Assembly: GCF_026626665.1 (NCBI RefSeq)
Contig: NZ_JAPNKE010000002.1
Coordinates: forward strand, 7,975,168 to 8,039,167
Length of the DNA stretch: 64,000 nucleotides
Reading direction: 5' to 3'
Source: Nannocystis pusilla
GTDB lineage: Bacteria; Myxococcota_A; Polyangia; Nannocystales; Nannocystaceae
The notes beneath the pieces were generated by a model that was given only the letters and a program-made list of their open reading frames with translations, searched no databases and was not told the origin of the DNA. Positions 28,169-40,094 of the stretch are shown here, in pieces. The position numbers and the translations under genes were made by a program. Every line of letters starts with the position of its first letter. Positions within the stretch are counted from its first letter, which is position 1.

Positions 28169-28290
28169 GTCTTGCGTCGCGGCCTCGACGCGGGGCCTTC
28201 GAGTCGCACTCGTCAGTCGGCCTTCCGTTCGACTTCGGGCCCTGACGAGGTTTGCAATGGCCTCGCCGCCTTGCTACCAAGCCCAGACCC

Positions 28291-31897
<3,607 letters not shown>

Positions 31898-32681
31898 CGC
31901 CCGATGGCCACGCCGGGTGCGGCCATTCGCTGCACCGGCGCGGCCCGACCGTCCGCGCGCCCGGCCGCCGCTCGGGCGCTCCTCGTCGGCCGTCGTCGAG
32001 CACGACGGCCCGCCCGACGACGTCCTCGCCGCCGACCCGGGCCCACGCGGTCGCGCCCCCGCGCTGCTGCGAATCGACCTCCCGCCGGGGACTGCATTCG
32101 GCGACACCGACGCTCGACCGGGCGAATCATGACACTCGCATGACACCGCTCGCGCTCCAGCTGAGCCCGGCGGCCGTTCACCCTGACGACGACGACAGCT
32201 TTACGCGGCCGCGACGCTGAGCCTGTTCGCCGCGGCAGCGAGCTCAAGCACGGAAGCGAAACACCGTGGCACTCGAGCCGGAGTGGACGCCTGACCGACG
32301 CTCTGCGCCGACCCGCTCGCGTGCCACGCAATCACCGTTTCGGCCCCGGGCCGCAAAGATGCACAGATCCGCGCCGGGCCGGCGCTGCACGCGAATCTAC
32401 GGCCCCCCGCGCAGCGCCGCTGCGACGGCCCGGACATCCCGGCCCATTGTCGAGACGCGTCCCTCGTGTCACCTTTCCCGCGTGCGCCGGTCCGCGCTCG
32501 TCTTGTTCGCTCTGCCTGGCCGTCATGGGCTCGCGGAAGGCCAGGCCCGCGAGAACTTCGTGCCCTCGGCCGACGTTCCACGGGACGCCGCCGGGCGCAC
32601 GACCCGGAGCCGGACCGCGCCGCGCCGCTCCAGCACCTGTTCCTCTGAACAGTAACGCCCACGTCCTGGTCCTGGTCGAAC
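31898..32681. other. long intergenic region
   Basis: About 780 bases between metH and a small hypothetical gene. Several reading frames are open because of GC content, but none shows a recognisable protein pattern. The repeated composition (GCGCGCCCGGCC) and scattered TGTC/GACA boxes are all I see. Confidence 0.5.
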
Positions 32682-33013
32682 ATGTCACTCCGGGCAGTCA
32701 CAGAATACAGCGAGCGCGACCTGGTCTCGACCTTCGTCGCCGACCTGCGTTCGCACCTCGTCCTCTATTATCGACAGTTCGGCGGCGACATCGTCACCGC
32801 CGGCGGCAACACCTACAACAGGCCCAGGACGCCGTGTCGCTCGACCTCGTCGTCGAGCTGAACGACCTCCTGGACGACCCGTACGCCCACGACCTCGACG
32901 ACTTCCGCGTGCTGCGTCACCCCGACGTCGTGTTCCCCGGCTCCGACATCTCGTGGTTCGGCGCCTATCACCGCAACACCTGCGTGCTCAGCCAGATCTA
33001 CGACTTTAATTGA
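32682..33013 (+). CDS. small acidic hypothetical protein (one frameshift)
   Basis: About 110 residues. From ATG 32682: MSLRAVTEYSERDLVSTF, LRSHLVLYYRQFGG, TAGGNTYN, then a break near 32817 (AACAGG where AACAAGG restores the frame), continuing AQDAVSLDLVVELNDLLDD, HDLDDFRVLRHPDVVFPG and ending SQIYDFN. Regular secondary structure and codon use suggest a real gene. No family recognised. Its stop overlaps the convergent phosphoesterase stop by 8 bases. Confidence 0.5.
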
Positions 33014-33878
33014 GCGAAGATCCGACCTCACGCCGGATGAAAGCCCGGAGGCGGCTGCGGGTCGCGGACCCACCTCGACCGTCGTGCACCGTGAACGGAG
33101 GGTGCTCGCCGGCGATGAGGCTCAGGTGCGTGACCAGCCCGCCGTCGCTGCCGAGCCACAGGTGCAGCATGCAGGCCGGCGGCTCCATCACGAACGCCAG
33201 CCGGTTCGCCGGCGGCAGATCGAGCGCAAGCTGGTGCGCGGTCGACGGGCACGTGCACGCCACCGTGCCCGCGAACCTGCGCACGATCGGCCGGTGAAGG
33301 TGCCCGCACACGACGCGCTCGACCTGCGGATGCCGCCGGAGCACCGCAGCCAGGCGGTCGCTGCCGTCGAGCCCGAACGCGTCCATCACCGGGATCCCGA
33401 GCGCAAACGGCGGGTGATGCATGGCGACCACCGTCGGCCGCTCCGGCGCCTCCGCGAGGCGAGCCTCGAGCCAGGCGAGCCGCTCGCCACACAAGCGACC
33501 GCCGGCCTCCCCCGGGACCTGGGTATCGAGCGCGACGAGCCGCACCGGCCAGTCGTCGACCGTGTACTGTAAAAGGCCGGCGCGCGGCAAATACCCGTGA
33601 TCGGCGAACACGCGGCGGAGGTTGTCACGATCGTCGTGATTGCCGGCCAGCAGGAACACAGGCATCCGCAGCGGCGCGAGCAGCTCGCGCAGCCGCTCGT
33701 ACTCGCCGACCTCGCCGCGATCGACCAGGTCGCCGGTGATCATCACCAGGTCCGGTCGGCGCTCCAGGCGATTCAGGTGCGCGACGGCGCGGGCCAGGTG
33801 CCCCGACGTGCGAAGCAAGCTGTCGGCGACGCCCTCCAGCGCGCTGACGTGGGGGTCGCTGATCTGCGCAATGAGCAT
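33006..33878 (-). CDS. metallophosphoesterase, CpdA/Icc-like
   Basis: 290-residue calcineurin-like phosphoesterase. Metal motifs in order: AQISDPHV (DxH), VMITGDLVDRG (GDxxDxG), LLAGNHDDR (GNHD), AMHHPPF and VVCGHLHRPI (GHxH). This set and length fit the class III cAMP phosphodiesterase CpdA group. No signal peptide, so cytoplasmic. The adenylate cyclase at 61118 makes a cyclic-AMP role plausible but unproven. Confidence 0.87.
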   Translation of the reverse strand: MLIAQISDPHVSALEGVADSLLRTSGHLARAVAHLNRLERRPDLVMITGDLVDRGEVGEYERLRELLAPLRMPVFLLAGNHDDRDNLRRVFADHGYLPRAGLLQYTVDDWPVRLVALDTQVPGEAGGRLCGERLAWLEARLAEAPERPTVVAMHHPPFALGIPVMDAFGLDGSDRLAAVLRRHPQVERVVCGHLHRPIVRRFAGTVACTCPSTAHQLALDLPPANRLAFVMEPPACMLHLWLGSDGGLVTHLSLIAGEHPPFTVHDGRGGSATRSRLRAFIRREVGSSLN

Positions 33879-33892
33879 GTCTCACTCCCAGG

Positions 33893-34933
33893 TTATCGGT
33901 TCAGCACCATCTCGGTCCCGGGCAGCTCCACGCGCTCACGGAAGCCGTACGCCTTATAAAAAGATTGCGCGTCGCGGGTGCGCAGGAGGACCCGCCGGCA
34001 GCCGCGCACCTGCGGATGGTCGAGCAGCAATTTCAAAAGAGCCTTGCCGAGCCCGCGGCCGCGCCAAGCCTCGGCCACCACGATGTCGAGCAGGAAGGCG
34101 CAGCGCGCCCCGTCGGCGATCCCCCGCCCCGAGGCGATCAGCGCCCCCGCCTCGTCGCGCGCCCCCACCCAGGCCGACGAGGACACCTGCGCGCGGGCGA
34201 TCCTGTCCCGCGGGACATCCACGTTCCAGTACTGGCCGGCCAGCAGCTCGACCGCCTCCGCCAGGTCGCGCGGCCCCATCGCGCAGCGCAGCCGCGCCCC
34301 CGCCGGCGCCTGCAGGAACTCCGGCGTCGGCACGCTCGGATTGGCCGCGCGCACCAGGTCGACCGCCCGCGGATCGCCGGGCTCCCCGCGCGCCCACAAG
34401 AATCGCAGCACCTTGCCCAGGTCGTCGGCCCCGCGGTTCTGCCCGAGCTTGGCCTTGCCGTCGACCTGCGTCAGCGGCATGCCGACCACCGCGATCCCCT
34501 TCACCGCCCCGCGGTAGCGCGGGTCGTCGGCGGTGATCGGCGCGTACCCGCCCTCCGGCTGGTGCTTCTCCATCAGCGCCTGCAGCACGCGGGCCTTGAG
34601 CCCCGGCTCGTCGACCGCGTGCAGCGTCCCGTGGGCCTGCGCGCTGAGGTAATACGTGGTCGCAGGGCACGCGCGCTCCGGGTCGAACACGTGGCTCGGG
34701 ATCGTCGCAATCGTCTCGTCGGCGGCGATCACCGCCTCGTTGCCGACCGCCTCCGACTTCTCGCCGACCGGCGCCGCGTGGAAGTACAGCCAATGGTCGA
34801 GGACCACCGCGTGGAGCGAGCGCAGCACCGGCTGCCCGCGCTCGCCGACGCTCGCAAGGCGGACCACCGGCGCCGCCGCCAGCAGCGCGACCGCCTCCTC
34901 GCGCGCCATCCCGAAGAACTCCTGCTTGCGCAT
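33893..34933 (-). CDS. flavin-binding oxidase-like / GNAT acetyltransferase fusion
   Basis: 346 residues from ATG 34933. Residues 1-190 resemble PNPOx-like flavin-reductase proteins (PVVRLASVGERGQPVLRSL, LDHWLYFHAAPVGEKSE, AQAHGTLHAVDE, YRGAVKGIAVVGMPLTQVDGK). Residues about 205-346 are a GNAT acetyltransferase: CAFLLDIVVAEAWRGRGLGKALL (acetyl-CoA loop RGRGLGKA), LLRTRDAQSFYKAYGFRER. A perfect palindrome TGTCCCGCGGGACA (34204-34217) lies in frame as VPRD. Divergent from the MocR regulator, which probably controls it. Substrates unknown; a pyridoxine-related role is suggested by the neighbour. Confidence 0.78.
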   Translation of the reverse strand: MRKQEFFGMAREEAVALLAAAPVVRLASVGERGQPVLRSLHAVVLDHWLYFHAAPVGEKSEAVGNEAVIAADETIATIPSHVFDPERACPATTYYLSAQAHGTLHAVDEPGLKARVLQALMEKHQPEGGYAPITADDPRYRGAVKGIAVVGMPLTQVDGKAKLGQNRGADDLGKVLRFLWARGEPGDPRAVDLVRAANPSVPTPEFLQAPAGARLRCAMGPRDLAEAVELLAGQYWNVDVPRDRIARAQVSSSAWVGARDEAGALIASGRGIADGARCAFLLDIVVAEAWRGRGLGKALLKLLLDHPQVRGCRRVLLRTRDAQSFYKAYGFRERVELPGTEMVLNR

Positions 34934-34952
34934 GCCTCGAGGATGGCCGCAC

Positions 34953-35000
34953 ACTGGTCCATGAAAAAGGTCCAGTTCTTTCATGTCGACTAGACCAGTT
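34953..35000. promoter_or_regulatory. likely MocR operator in divergent promoter
   Basis: Between the two divergent starts: GGTCCA at 34957 and 34969 (direct repeats, 12 bases apart), within an inverted pair ACTGG (34953) and CCAGT (34972), plus GACCAG at 34993-34998 just inside the regulator gene. MocR regulators commonly bind such repeats at their own divergent promoters. Confidence 0.55.
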
Positions 35001-36463
35001 CGGCCGTGGCAGATCGCCGTCGACCTCGACCCCGCCGGCGATCTGCCGCTGTTCGTGCAGATCGCCCACGCCGTCTCGGCCGACATCCGGCGCGGCCGCC
35101 TGCGCCCCGGCGACCCGCTGCCGGGCAGCCGCCGCCTCGCCGAGGACCTCGGCGTCCACCGCAACACCGTGCTCGCCGCTTACCGCGAGCTCGAGTCCGA
35201 GGGGTGGATCGACAGCGCCCAGGCCCGCGGCACCTTCGTCTCGCGCACCCTGCCCGAGCCCACCCCGCGACGCGCCGGTCAGGCGCTGCGCACCGGCGTC
35301 CCGGCCAAGCCCGCGTTCGACCTCGCGCCCGGGCCCGAGGGCTACTTCCCGATGCCGCGCACCCCGGGCCTGCTCGCCCTGCCCGGCGGCGTGCCCGACC
35401 TGCGCCTCGTGCCCGCGGCCAGCCTCGCCCGCGCCTATCGCCGCGCCCTCGCCCGCACCGACCTGCTCGGCTACGGCGACCCGCGCGGCCTCGTCGACCT
35501 GCGCCGCGTCCTCGCCGACATGCTCGCCGCCACCCGCGGTCTGGCCTGCGGCGAGGACGACCTGATCGTCACCCGCGGCAGCCAGATGGCCCTCTCTCTG
35601 GTCGCCCGCGCCCTCCTGCGCCCCGGCGACGTCGTCGCGGTCGAGGACCCCGGCTATCGCCCCGCGTGGAGGCCCTGCGCCTCACCGGCGCGCGCCTCGT
35701 CCCGATCGCCGCCGACGCCGGCGGCCTCGACGTCGACGCCCTCGCGAGCTTGCTCGCGCGCGAGCCGGTGCGCGCCGTCTACACCACGCCGCACCATCAA
35801 TACCCGACCACCGTCACCCTCGCCGCCGGTCGCCGCTTGCAGCTCCTGGCGCTCGCCCGCACCCATCGCATGGCGATCCTCGAGGACGACTACGACCACG
35901 AGTTCCACTACGAAGGCCGCCCCGTGCTCCCGCTCGCCAGCGGCGACGCGGCCGGCTCCGTCGTCTACATCGGCACATTATCGAAGGTGCTCGCGCCGGG
36001 GTTGCGGATCGGCTACTGCGTCGCCCCCCAACCATTGCTCGAGCGCGTCGTCGCGGTCCGCTCCTACACCGATCTCAACGGCGACCGCACCCTCGAAGCC
36101 GCGGCCGCCGAGCTGCTGGAGAGCGGCGAGGTCGGTCGCCACATTCGCCGCGCGCGTCGCACGTACCTGGCCCGCCGCGACGCCCTCGTGCACGCGATCG
36201 CAAGCCGCCTCGGCGACGTCCTGCGCATCACCCCGCCGAGCGGCGGCATGGCTTTGTGGGCCCGCGCGCACGGCGTCGACCCTTCCGCGTGGATGCGCGC
36301 CGCCCAGGCCCGCGGCGTCGCGTTCCAGGTCGGCCGCCAGTTCAGCTTCGAGGCGCGCCCGCTGCCATACCTGCGCCTCGGCTTCGCCGGCCTCGACGAG
36401 CGCGGCCTCGCCGAGGCCATCCGCCGCATGGCCCTCGCGCTCGGCGACCTGCGCAAGCAATGA
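34983..36463 (+). CDS. MocR-type GntR regulator with aminotransferase domain (one frameshift)
   Basis: About 493 residues. N-terminal winged helix (about 15-85: PLFVQIAHAVSADIRRGRL, DPLPGSRRLAEDLGVHRNTV, ELESEGWIDSAQARGTFV) joined to a fold-type I aminotransferase domain (LLGYGDPRGLVDLRRVLAD, VYTTPHHQYP, LEDDYDHEFHYEG, GTLSKVLAPGLRIGY with the PLP lysine). The frame breaks near 35663: TGGAGG where TGGGAGG gives YRPAWEALRLTGA. The PLP-binding regulator likely senses pyridoxal phosphate or a derivative and controls the divergent oxidase-acetyltransferase gene. Confidence 0.88.
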
Positions 36464-36516
36464 TCGCACCGAGCTCCCGCGCTCGCCGCCCCGGTGCAAG
36501 CAATCATTGCGCCGAG
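36453..36516. repeat. imperfect direct repeat at the end of the MocR gene
   Basis: GCAAGCAATGATCGCACCGAG (36453-36473, covering the stop codon) recurs as GCAAGCAATCATTGCGCCGAG (36496-36516). The remaining gap to 36676 holds nothing else recognisable. Confidence 0.55.
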
Positions 36517-36676
36517 GTCGTTCCTCTTCCCCGCCCACCCATCCATGGCGGGACGCTGGCTCGGACGCGCGAGACACGTGAGGCCGCCGCGGCCTGACCG
36601 TCGCTCGCCGACCTCACCATTCCATCGCCCCGCGCGACCTCCCGCCGCTGCGGCGCGCTATCCTCGGCGAGCCGCC

Positions 36677-37381
36677 ATGACCCGCCTCCTGCTCGTCAGC
36701 AACTCCACGCTCCACGGCTCCGGCTACCTCGACCACTGCGCCGAGCTGATCGGGCAGTTCCTCGGCCGCGGTGTCGGTCGCGTCCTGTTCATCCCGTTCG
36801 CCCTGCGCGACCGCGACGCCTACGCCGCCCAGGCGCGCGCCCGCTTCGCCGCGCTCGGCTACCAGCTCGACAGCCTGCACGAGGCCGCCGACCCGCGCGC
36901 CGCGGTGCAATCGGCCGAGGCGGTGTTCACCGGCGGCGGCAACACCTTCCGCCTGCTGCACCAGCTCTACGCCCTCGACGTGCTCGCGCCGCTGCGCGAA
37001 CGTGTCCTTTCGGACATGCCGTACATCGGCTCCTCGGCCGGCTCGAACATCGCCGGCCTGACGATCGGCACCACCAACGACATGCCGATCGTCGAGCCGC
37101 CGAGCTTCCGCGCGCTCGGCCTGGTGCCGTTCAACCTGAACCCGCACTACCTCGACCCCGACCCCGGTTCGACGCACATGGGGGAGACCCGCGAGAAGCG
37201 GATCGAGCAGTTCCACGAGGAGAACCCGCAGCCGGTGGTGGGCCTGCGCGAGGGCTCGCTGCTGCGCCGCGAGGGCGCGCGGCTCAGCCTGCTGGGCGTG
37301 ACCGGCGCGCGGATCTTCCGCCAGGGCCAAAGGCCCGCGGAGGTGCCCCCCGGCGCCGATCTGAGCGAACTCCTCGCTTGA
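36677..37381 (+). CDS. pepE: peptidase E, alpha-aspartyl dipeptidase
   Basis: 234 residues, as in the family (229 in E. coli). Family S51 motifs: LLLVSNSTLHGSGYLDHC, VLFIPFALRDRDAY, AVFTGGGNTFRLLHQLY, YIGSSAGSNIAG with the nucleophile Ser, and NLNPHYLDPD. It hydrolyses Asp-X dipeptides. Cytoplasmic. A palindrome TGTCCTTTCGGACA (37003-37016) is in frame and encodes part of ERVLSDMP just before the nucleophile motif. Confidence 0.9.
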   Translation: MTRLLLVSNSTLHGSGYLDHCAELIGQFLGRGVGRVLFIPFALRDRDAYAAQARARFAALGYQLDSLHEAADPRAAVQSAEAVFTGGGNTFRLLHQLYALDVLAPLRERVLSDMPYIGSSAGSNIAGLTIGTTNDMPIVEPPSFRALGLVPFNLNPHYLDPDPGSTHMGETREKRIEQFHEENPQPVVGLREGSLLRREGARLSLLGVTGARIFRQGQRPAEVPPGADLSELLA

Positions 37382-37402
37382 AGGGTGCTATTCAAAGTGG
37401 CC

Positions 37403-37987
37403 ATGTCCGCCGTGTACTACAGGGTCGAGTTCGCCGGACCACGCTTCATCACAGTCGACCGCCTGGGCGACGCCCCCGGCTGGTCGCTGCGCGTCGACGC
37501 CACCGAGGGCCTCGCGTCGCTGCTCCCGCGCGGCTACGTCCGCGCCCTCGGCGACGACCTCGTGCTCCTCTTCACCGAGGGCGAGCACGCCCGCACCGGC
37601 GCCGCCTATCACCACAAGATCCACCGCCTCACCCGCGACGGCCGCCTGTTGTGGTCGCTGCGCGCCCGCCCGGTCGGCGACCCGGTCCTCCACGGCGGCT
37701 ACCTGCTCGTGCCCGCCGCGCCGGTCGCCCCGCGCACGCCCGAGGACGAGGTCCCGCCGCTGCAGCTGCAGGTCCGCGACCCCGAGACCGGCGCGCTGCT
37801 CGCCAGTTTTCCCGTTCAGGCGCCCGCGGTCCTGCGCAGCGCCTACCGCCACGCCGCCCGCGCCCTGGGCGCCCACCTCAGCCCCGGCCCCCACGGCGTC
37901 CACGTGGCAGTGTCCGCGTGGTTCACCGGCCCGCTCGCCCCGCCCCGCGGCGCCGGCGCGTTCGACGTCCTGCTGACCCTCGACTAG
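37403..37987 (+). CDS. hypothetical protein, possible beta-propeller fragment
   Basis: 194 residues from ATG 37403 (a GTG at 37385 is also possible), about 20 bases after pepE. Repeating strand patterns (RFITVDRLGDAPGWSLRVD, DDLVLLFTEGEHA, KIHRLTRDGRLLWSLRAR, LQLQVRDPETGALLASFPV) resemble PQQ/WD-like blades, but no named family is clear. No signal peptide. Ends 25 bases before a perfect palindromic element. Confidence 0.6.
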   Translation: MSAVYYRVEFAGPRFITVDRLGDAPGWSLRVDATEGLASLLPRGYVRALGDDLVLLFTEGEHARTGAAYHHKIHRLTRDGRLLWSLRARPVGDPVLHGGYLLVPAAPVAPRTPEDEVPPLQLQVRDPETGALLASFPVQAPAVLRSAYRHAARALGAHLSPGPHGVHVAVSAWFTGPLAPPRGAGAFDVLLTLD

Positions 37988-38011
37988 CGATTGGCGGGCT
38001 GCTCGCAAAAC

Positions 38012-38028
38012 CATGTCCTTCGGACATG
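38012..38028. repeat. palindrome CATGTCCTTCGGACATG
   Basis: Perfect 17-base palindrome with three-base centre just downstream of the hypothetical gene stop, in the convergent gap before the duplicated coiled-coil fragment. Confidence 0.7.
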
Positions 38029-38051
38029 CCCTCACGGCCATGTCCAATCAG

Positions 38052-38240
38052 TCATCCGGAGCGCTGCCGGCGAACTCGTCCCGGCGGGGCAGGCCGAGCA
38101 TGAGTGCGGCAGCGGCCGCGCCACTGGCGGAGGTGCGACTCGAGCTGCTCGCGCTCGAGCTCGGCGGGGGCCTTGTGCAGCTCGGCCGTGCGGCGCCGGA
38201 TCGCTTCGTCGCGGCCGACATGTCCTTTCGGACATTCCAT
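38052..38240 (-). pseudogene. partial duplicate of the coiled-coil gene 3' end
   Basis: A diverged copy of the last ~200 bases of the adjacent gene. It reads MECPKGHVGRDEAIRRRTA then ELHKAPAELEREQLESH, then RQWRGRCR; a shift near 38100 is needed to reach the shared ending FAGSAPDD at 38052. An ATG at 38239 preceded by AAGAAG could start it, but it is only about 60 residues and lacks the N-terminal half. The palindrome TGTCCTTTCGGACA (38221-38234) sits exactly at its upstream edge. Confidence 0.6.
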
Positions 38241-38259
38241 TTCTTCTTTAAAAGTCCGA

Positions 38260-38750
38260 TCAGTCATCCGGAGCGCTGCCGGCGAACTCGCCCCAGCGGG
38301 GCAGGTCGAGCATGAGGCCGGCCTTGCGGCAGCGGCCGCGCCACTGGCGGAGGTGCGACTCGAGCTGCTCGCGCTCGCGCTCGAGCTCGGCCAGCTTCGC
38401 GGGCGCGGGCGCCTTGCGCAGCTCGGCCGCGCGGCGCTGGAGGGCCTCGCCGCGGCCGACCAGCTCGCGGTCGCGCACCGCCAGGCGCTCGCGCGCCGCG
38501 TAGAAGTGGTCGGCCCCGCCCCCTCCTCGTCGTCGCGGCCTTCGTCATCGGGGTCGGCCTCGTCGACCTCACGGACCAGCCGCTGCAGCTCCGCTCGCAG
38601 CCGCTCGCGCTCGCGCTCGACTTGCGCCGCCTGGACCGCGAACGCCGCCCGCGAGCCGCGGAAGTCGCGGGTGATGCTGCGCTCGACCGCCTCGCGCCGG
38701 CGGAGCAGCGCCTCGCCGTCGGCCATCAGCTCGTCCTCGATCGCGGTCAT
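38260..38750 (-). CDS. coiled-coil protein (one frameshift)
   Basis: About 163 residues, almost wholly alpha-helical and highly charged: MTAIEDELMADGEALLRRR, QVERERERLRAELQRLVRE, then after a frameshift near 38522 in a five-G run, DHFYAARERLAVRDREL, AAELRKAPAPAKLAELERE, ending LMLDLPRWGEFAGSAPDD. Heptad-like Leu/Ala spacing suggests a coiled coil. No family recognised. Its 3' part is duplicated immediately downstream. Confidence 0.6.
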
Positions 38751-38944
38751 CGCCGACCTCGCGCGTCACCTGTCTCTGGGGTCATGTCGAGGGCATCGGC
38801 GCGGGGGCGCGGCGGGCGGGCGGCGGGATGGTGCGACGCGGGCATGACCCTGGAGTTGTAGCGGATCTGCGGGCCGGTCGGCGCCGCGCGCGAGGCCTTT
38901 GCCCCCGTGGCGCCGGCAGGGTCGCTCTGCTATGGGTCCGCGCC

Positions 38945-39814
38945 ATGACGATGCAAGGCAAACACGTGCTGATCACGGGCGGCAACACCGGGATCGGCAA
39001 GGCCACCGCGATCGAGCTGGCGCGCCAGGGCGCGGCGGTGACGATCACCTCGCGCGACGCCGCCAAGGGCGAGGCCGCCGTCGCCGACATCAAGCGGCAG
39101 AGCGGCTCCGACGCCGTGGAGGTCATGCGCCTCGACCTCGCCTCGCTGGCCGACGTGCGCCGGTTCGCCGCCGAGTACCTCGCCGGTCACCCGCGCCTCG
39201 ACGTCCTCGTCAACAACGCCGGCCTCGTGCAGGGCGACCGCGGCGAGACTGCCGACGGCTTCGAGACCACCTTCGCGGTCAATCACCTCGGCCACTTCCT
39301 GCTCACGCACCTGCTGCTCGACCGCCTGAAGCAGAGCGCGCCCGCGCGGATCGTCGTCCTCGCCTCCGACGCCCACCGGGCCGCCCGCGGGCTCGACTTC
39401 GACGACCTCCAGGCCCGCCGCAAGTACAGCGCCTTCCCCGTCTACTGCCGCTCCAAGCTGGCCAACCTCCTCTTCACGCTCGAGCTCGCCGAGCGCCTGC
39501 GCGGCACCGGCGTCACCGTCAACGCGGTCCACCCCGGCGTCGTCGCCTCCGGCTTCGCCCTCGACGGTGACACCCGCGGCATCACCCGCTTCCTCGTCGG
39601 CCTCGCCCAGCGCTTCATGCTCACCCCCGAGCAGGGCGCTCGCACCTCGATCTACGCCGCCACCGCCCCCGAGCTCGAGGGCGTCAGCGGCCAGTACTTC
39701 GTCAAGTCGAAGCAGGCCCGCCCGACCCGCTACGCCCTCGACCGCGCCGCGGCCCTCCGCCTGTGGGAGGTCTCCGAGCAGCTCACCGGCACCGCCAAGT
39801 CGGCCGCCGCCTGA
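38945..39814 (+). CDS. short-chain dehydrogenase/reductase
   Basis: 289-residue classical SDR. NAD(P) motif TGGNTGIGKA (about 10-19), NNAG near 90, catalytic Ser in VVLASDAHR, and YCRSK (YxxxK). The sequence TSRDAAKGEAAVADIKRQSG and AVNHLGHFLLTHLLLD is close to retinol dehydrogenase/WWOX-like SDRs. Arg after the first strand favours NADPH. Substrate unknown. Two palindrome copies follow the stop (39813-39860). Confidence 0.87.
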   Translation: MTMQGKHVLITGGNTGIGKATAIELARQGAAVTITSRDAAKGEAAVADIKRQSGSDAVEVMRLDLASLADVRRFAAEYLAGHPRLDVLVNNAGLVQGDRGETADGFETTFAVNHLGHFLLTHLLLDRLKQSAPARIVVLASDAHRAARGLDFDDLQARRKYSAFPVYCRSKLANLLFTLELAERLRGTGVTVNAVHPGVVASGFALDGDTRGITRFLVGLAQRFMLTPEQGARTSIYAATAPELEGVSGQYFVKSKQARPTRYALDRAAALRLWEVSEQLTGTAKSAAA

Positions 39815-40094
39815 CCTTCGGGACAGGTCGAAGAGCTCGATCCTCGCCTGTCCCCGAGGACTGTTGATCGGCCCGAGCCTCGACGCGACCTGACGACCTC
39901 GGCGAGCCGACGACGATCGAGCCCACGCTGACCACCGGCGGGCCGGCGTGAGGCGACGGAGTCGTCGAGGCGAGCGACGGCGACGCCTGCCTCAACGCCT
40001 GCCTGGTCGCGACCTGCTTTCGCCGGCCGCCGAAAGCAGCGAGACCGGACGCGCCGCGTGGCCCGTCCGGTCTCGTCGTGTCTGCCTCGGCCGC
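39815..40094. repeat. intergenic region with palindromic elements
   Basis: ACCTTCGGGACAGGT at 39814-39828 and CCTGTCCCCGAGGACTG at 39847-39863 lie right after the SDR stop. The rest of the gap to the RND pump stop has GACCTGA/CGACG-rich sequence and no gene. Confidence 0.55.

Noticed and set aside
28169..28290. Cobalamin riboswitch upstream of metH
   Set aside because: The gap is only about 120 bases and no B12-box sequence is seen.
32321..33013. 230-residue reading of the gene before the phosphoesterase
   Set aside because: Its first two thirds are Arg/Pro-rich and non-conserved-looking; only the last third is in the frame of the likely small protein starting at 32682.
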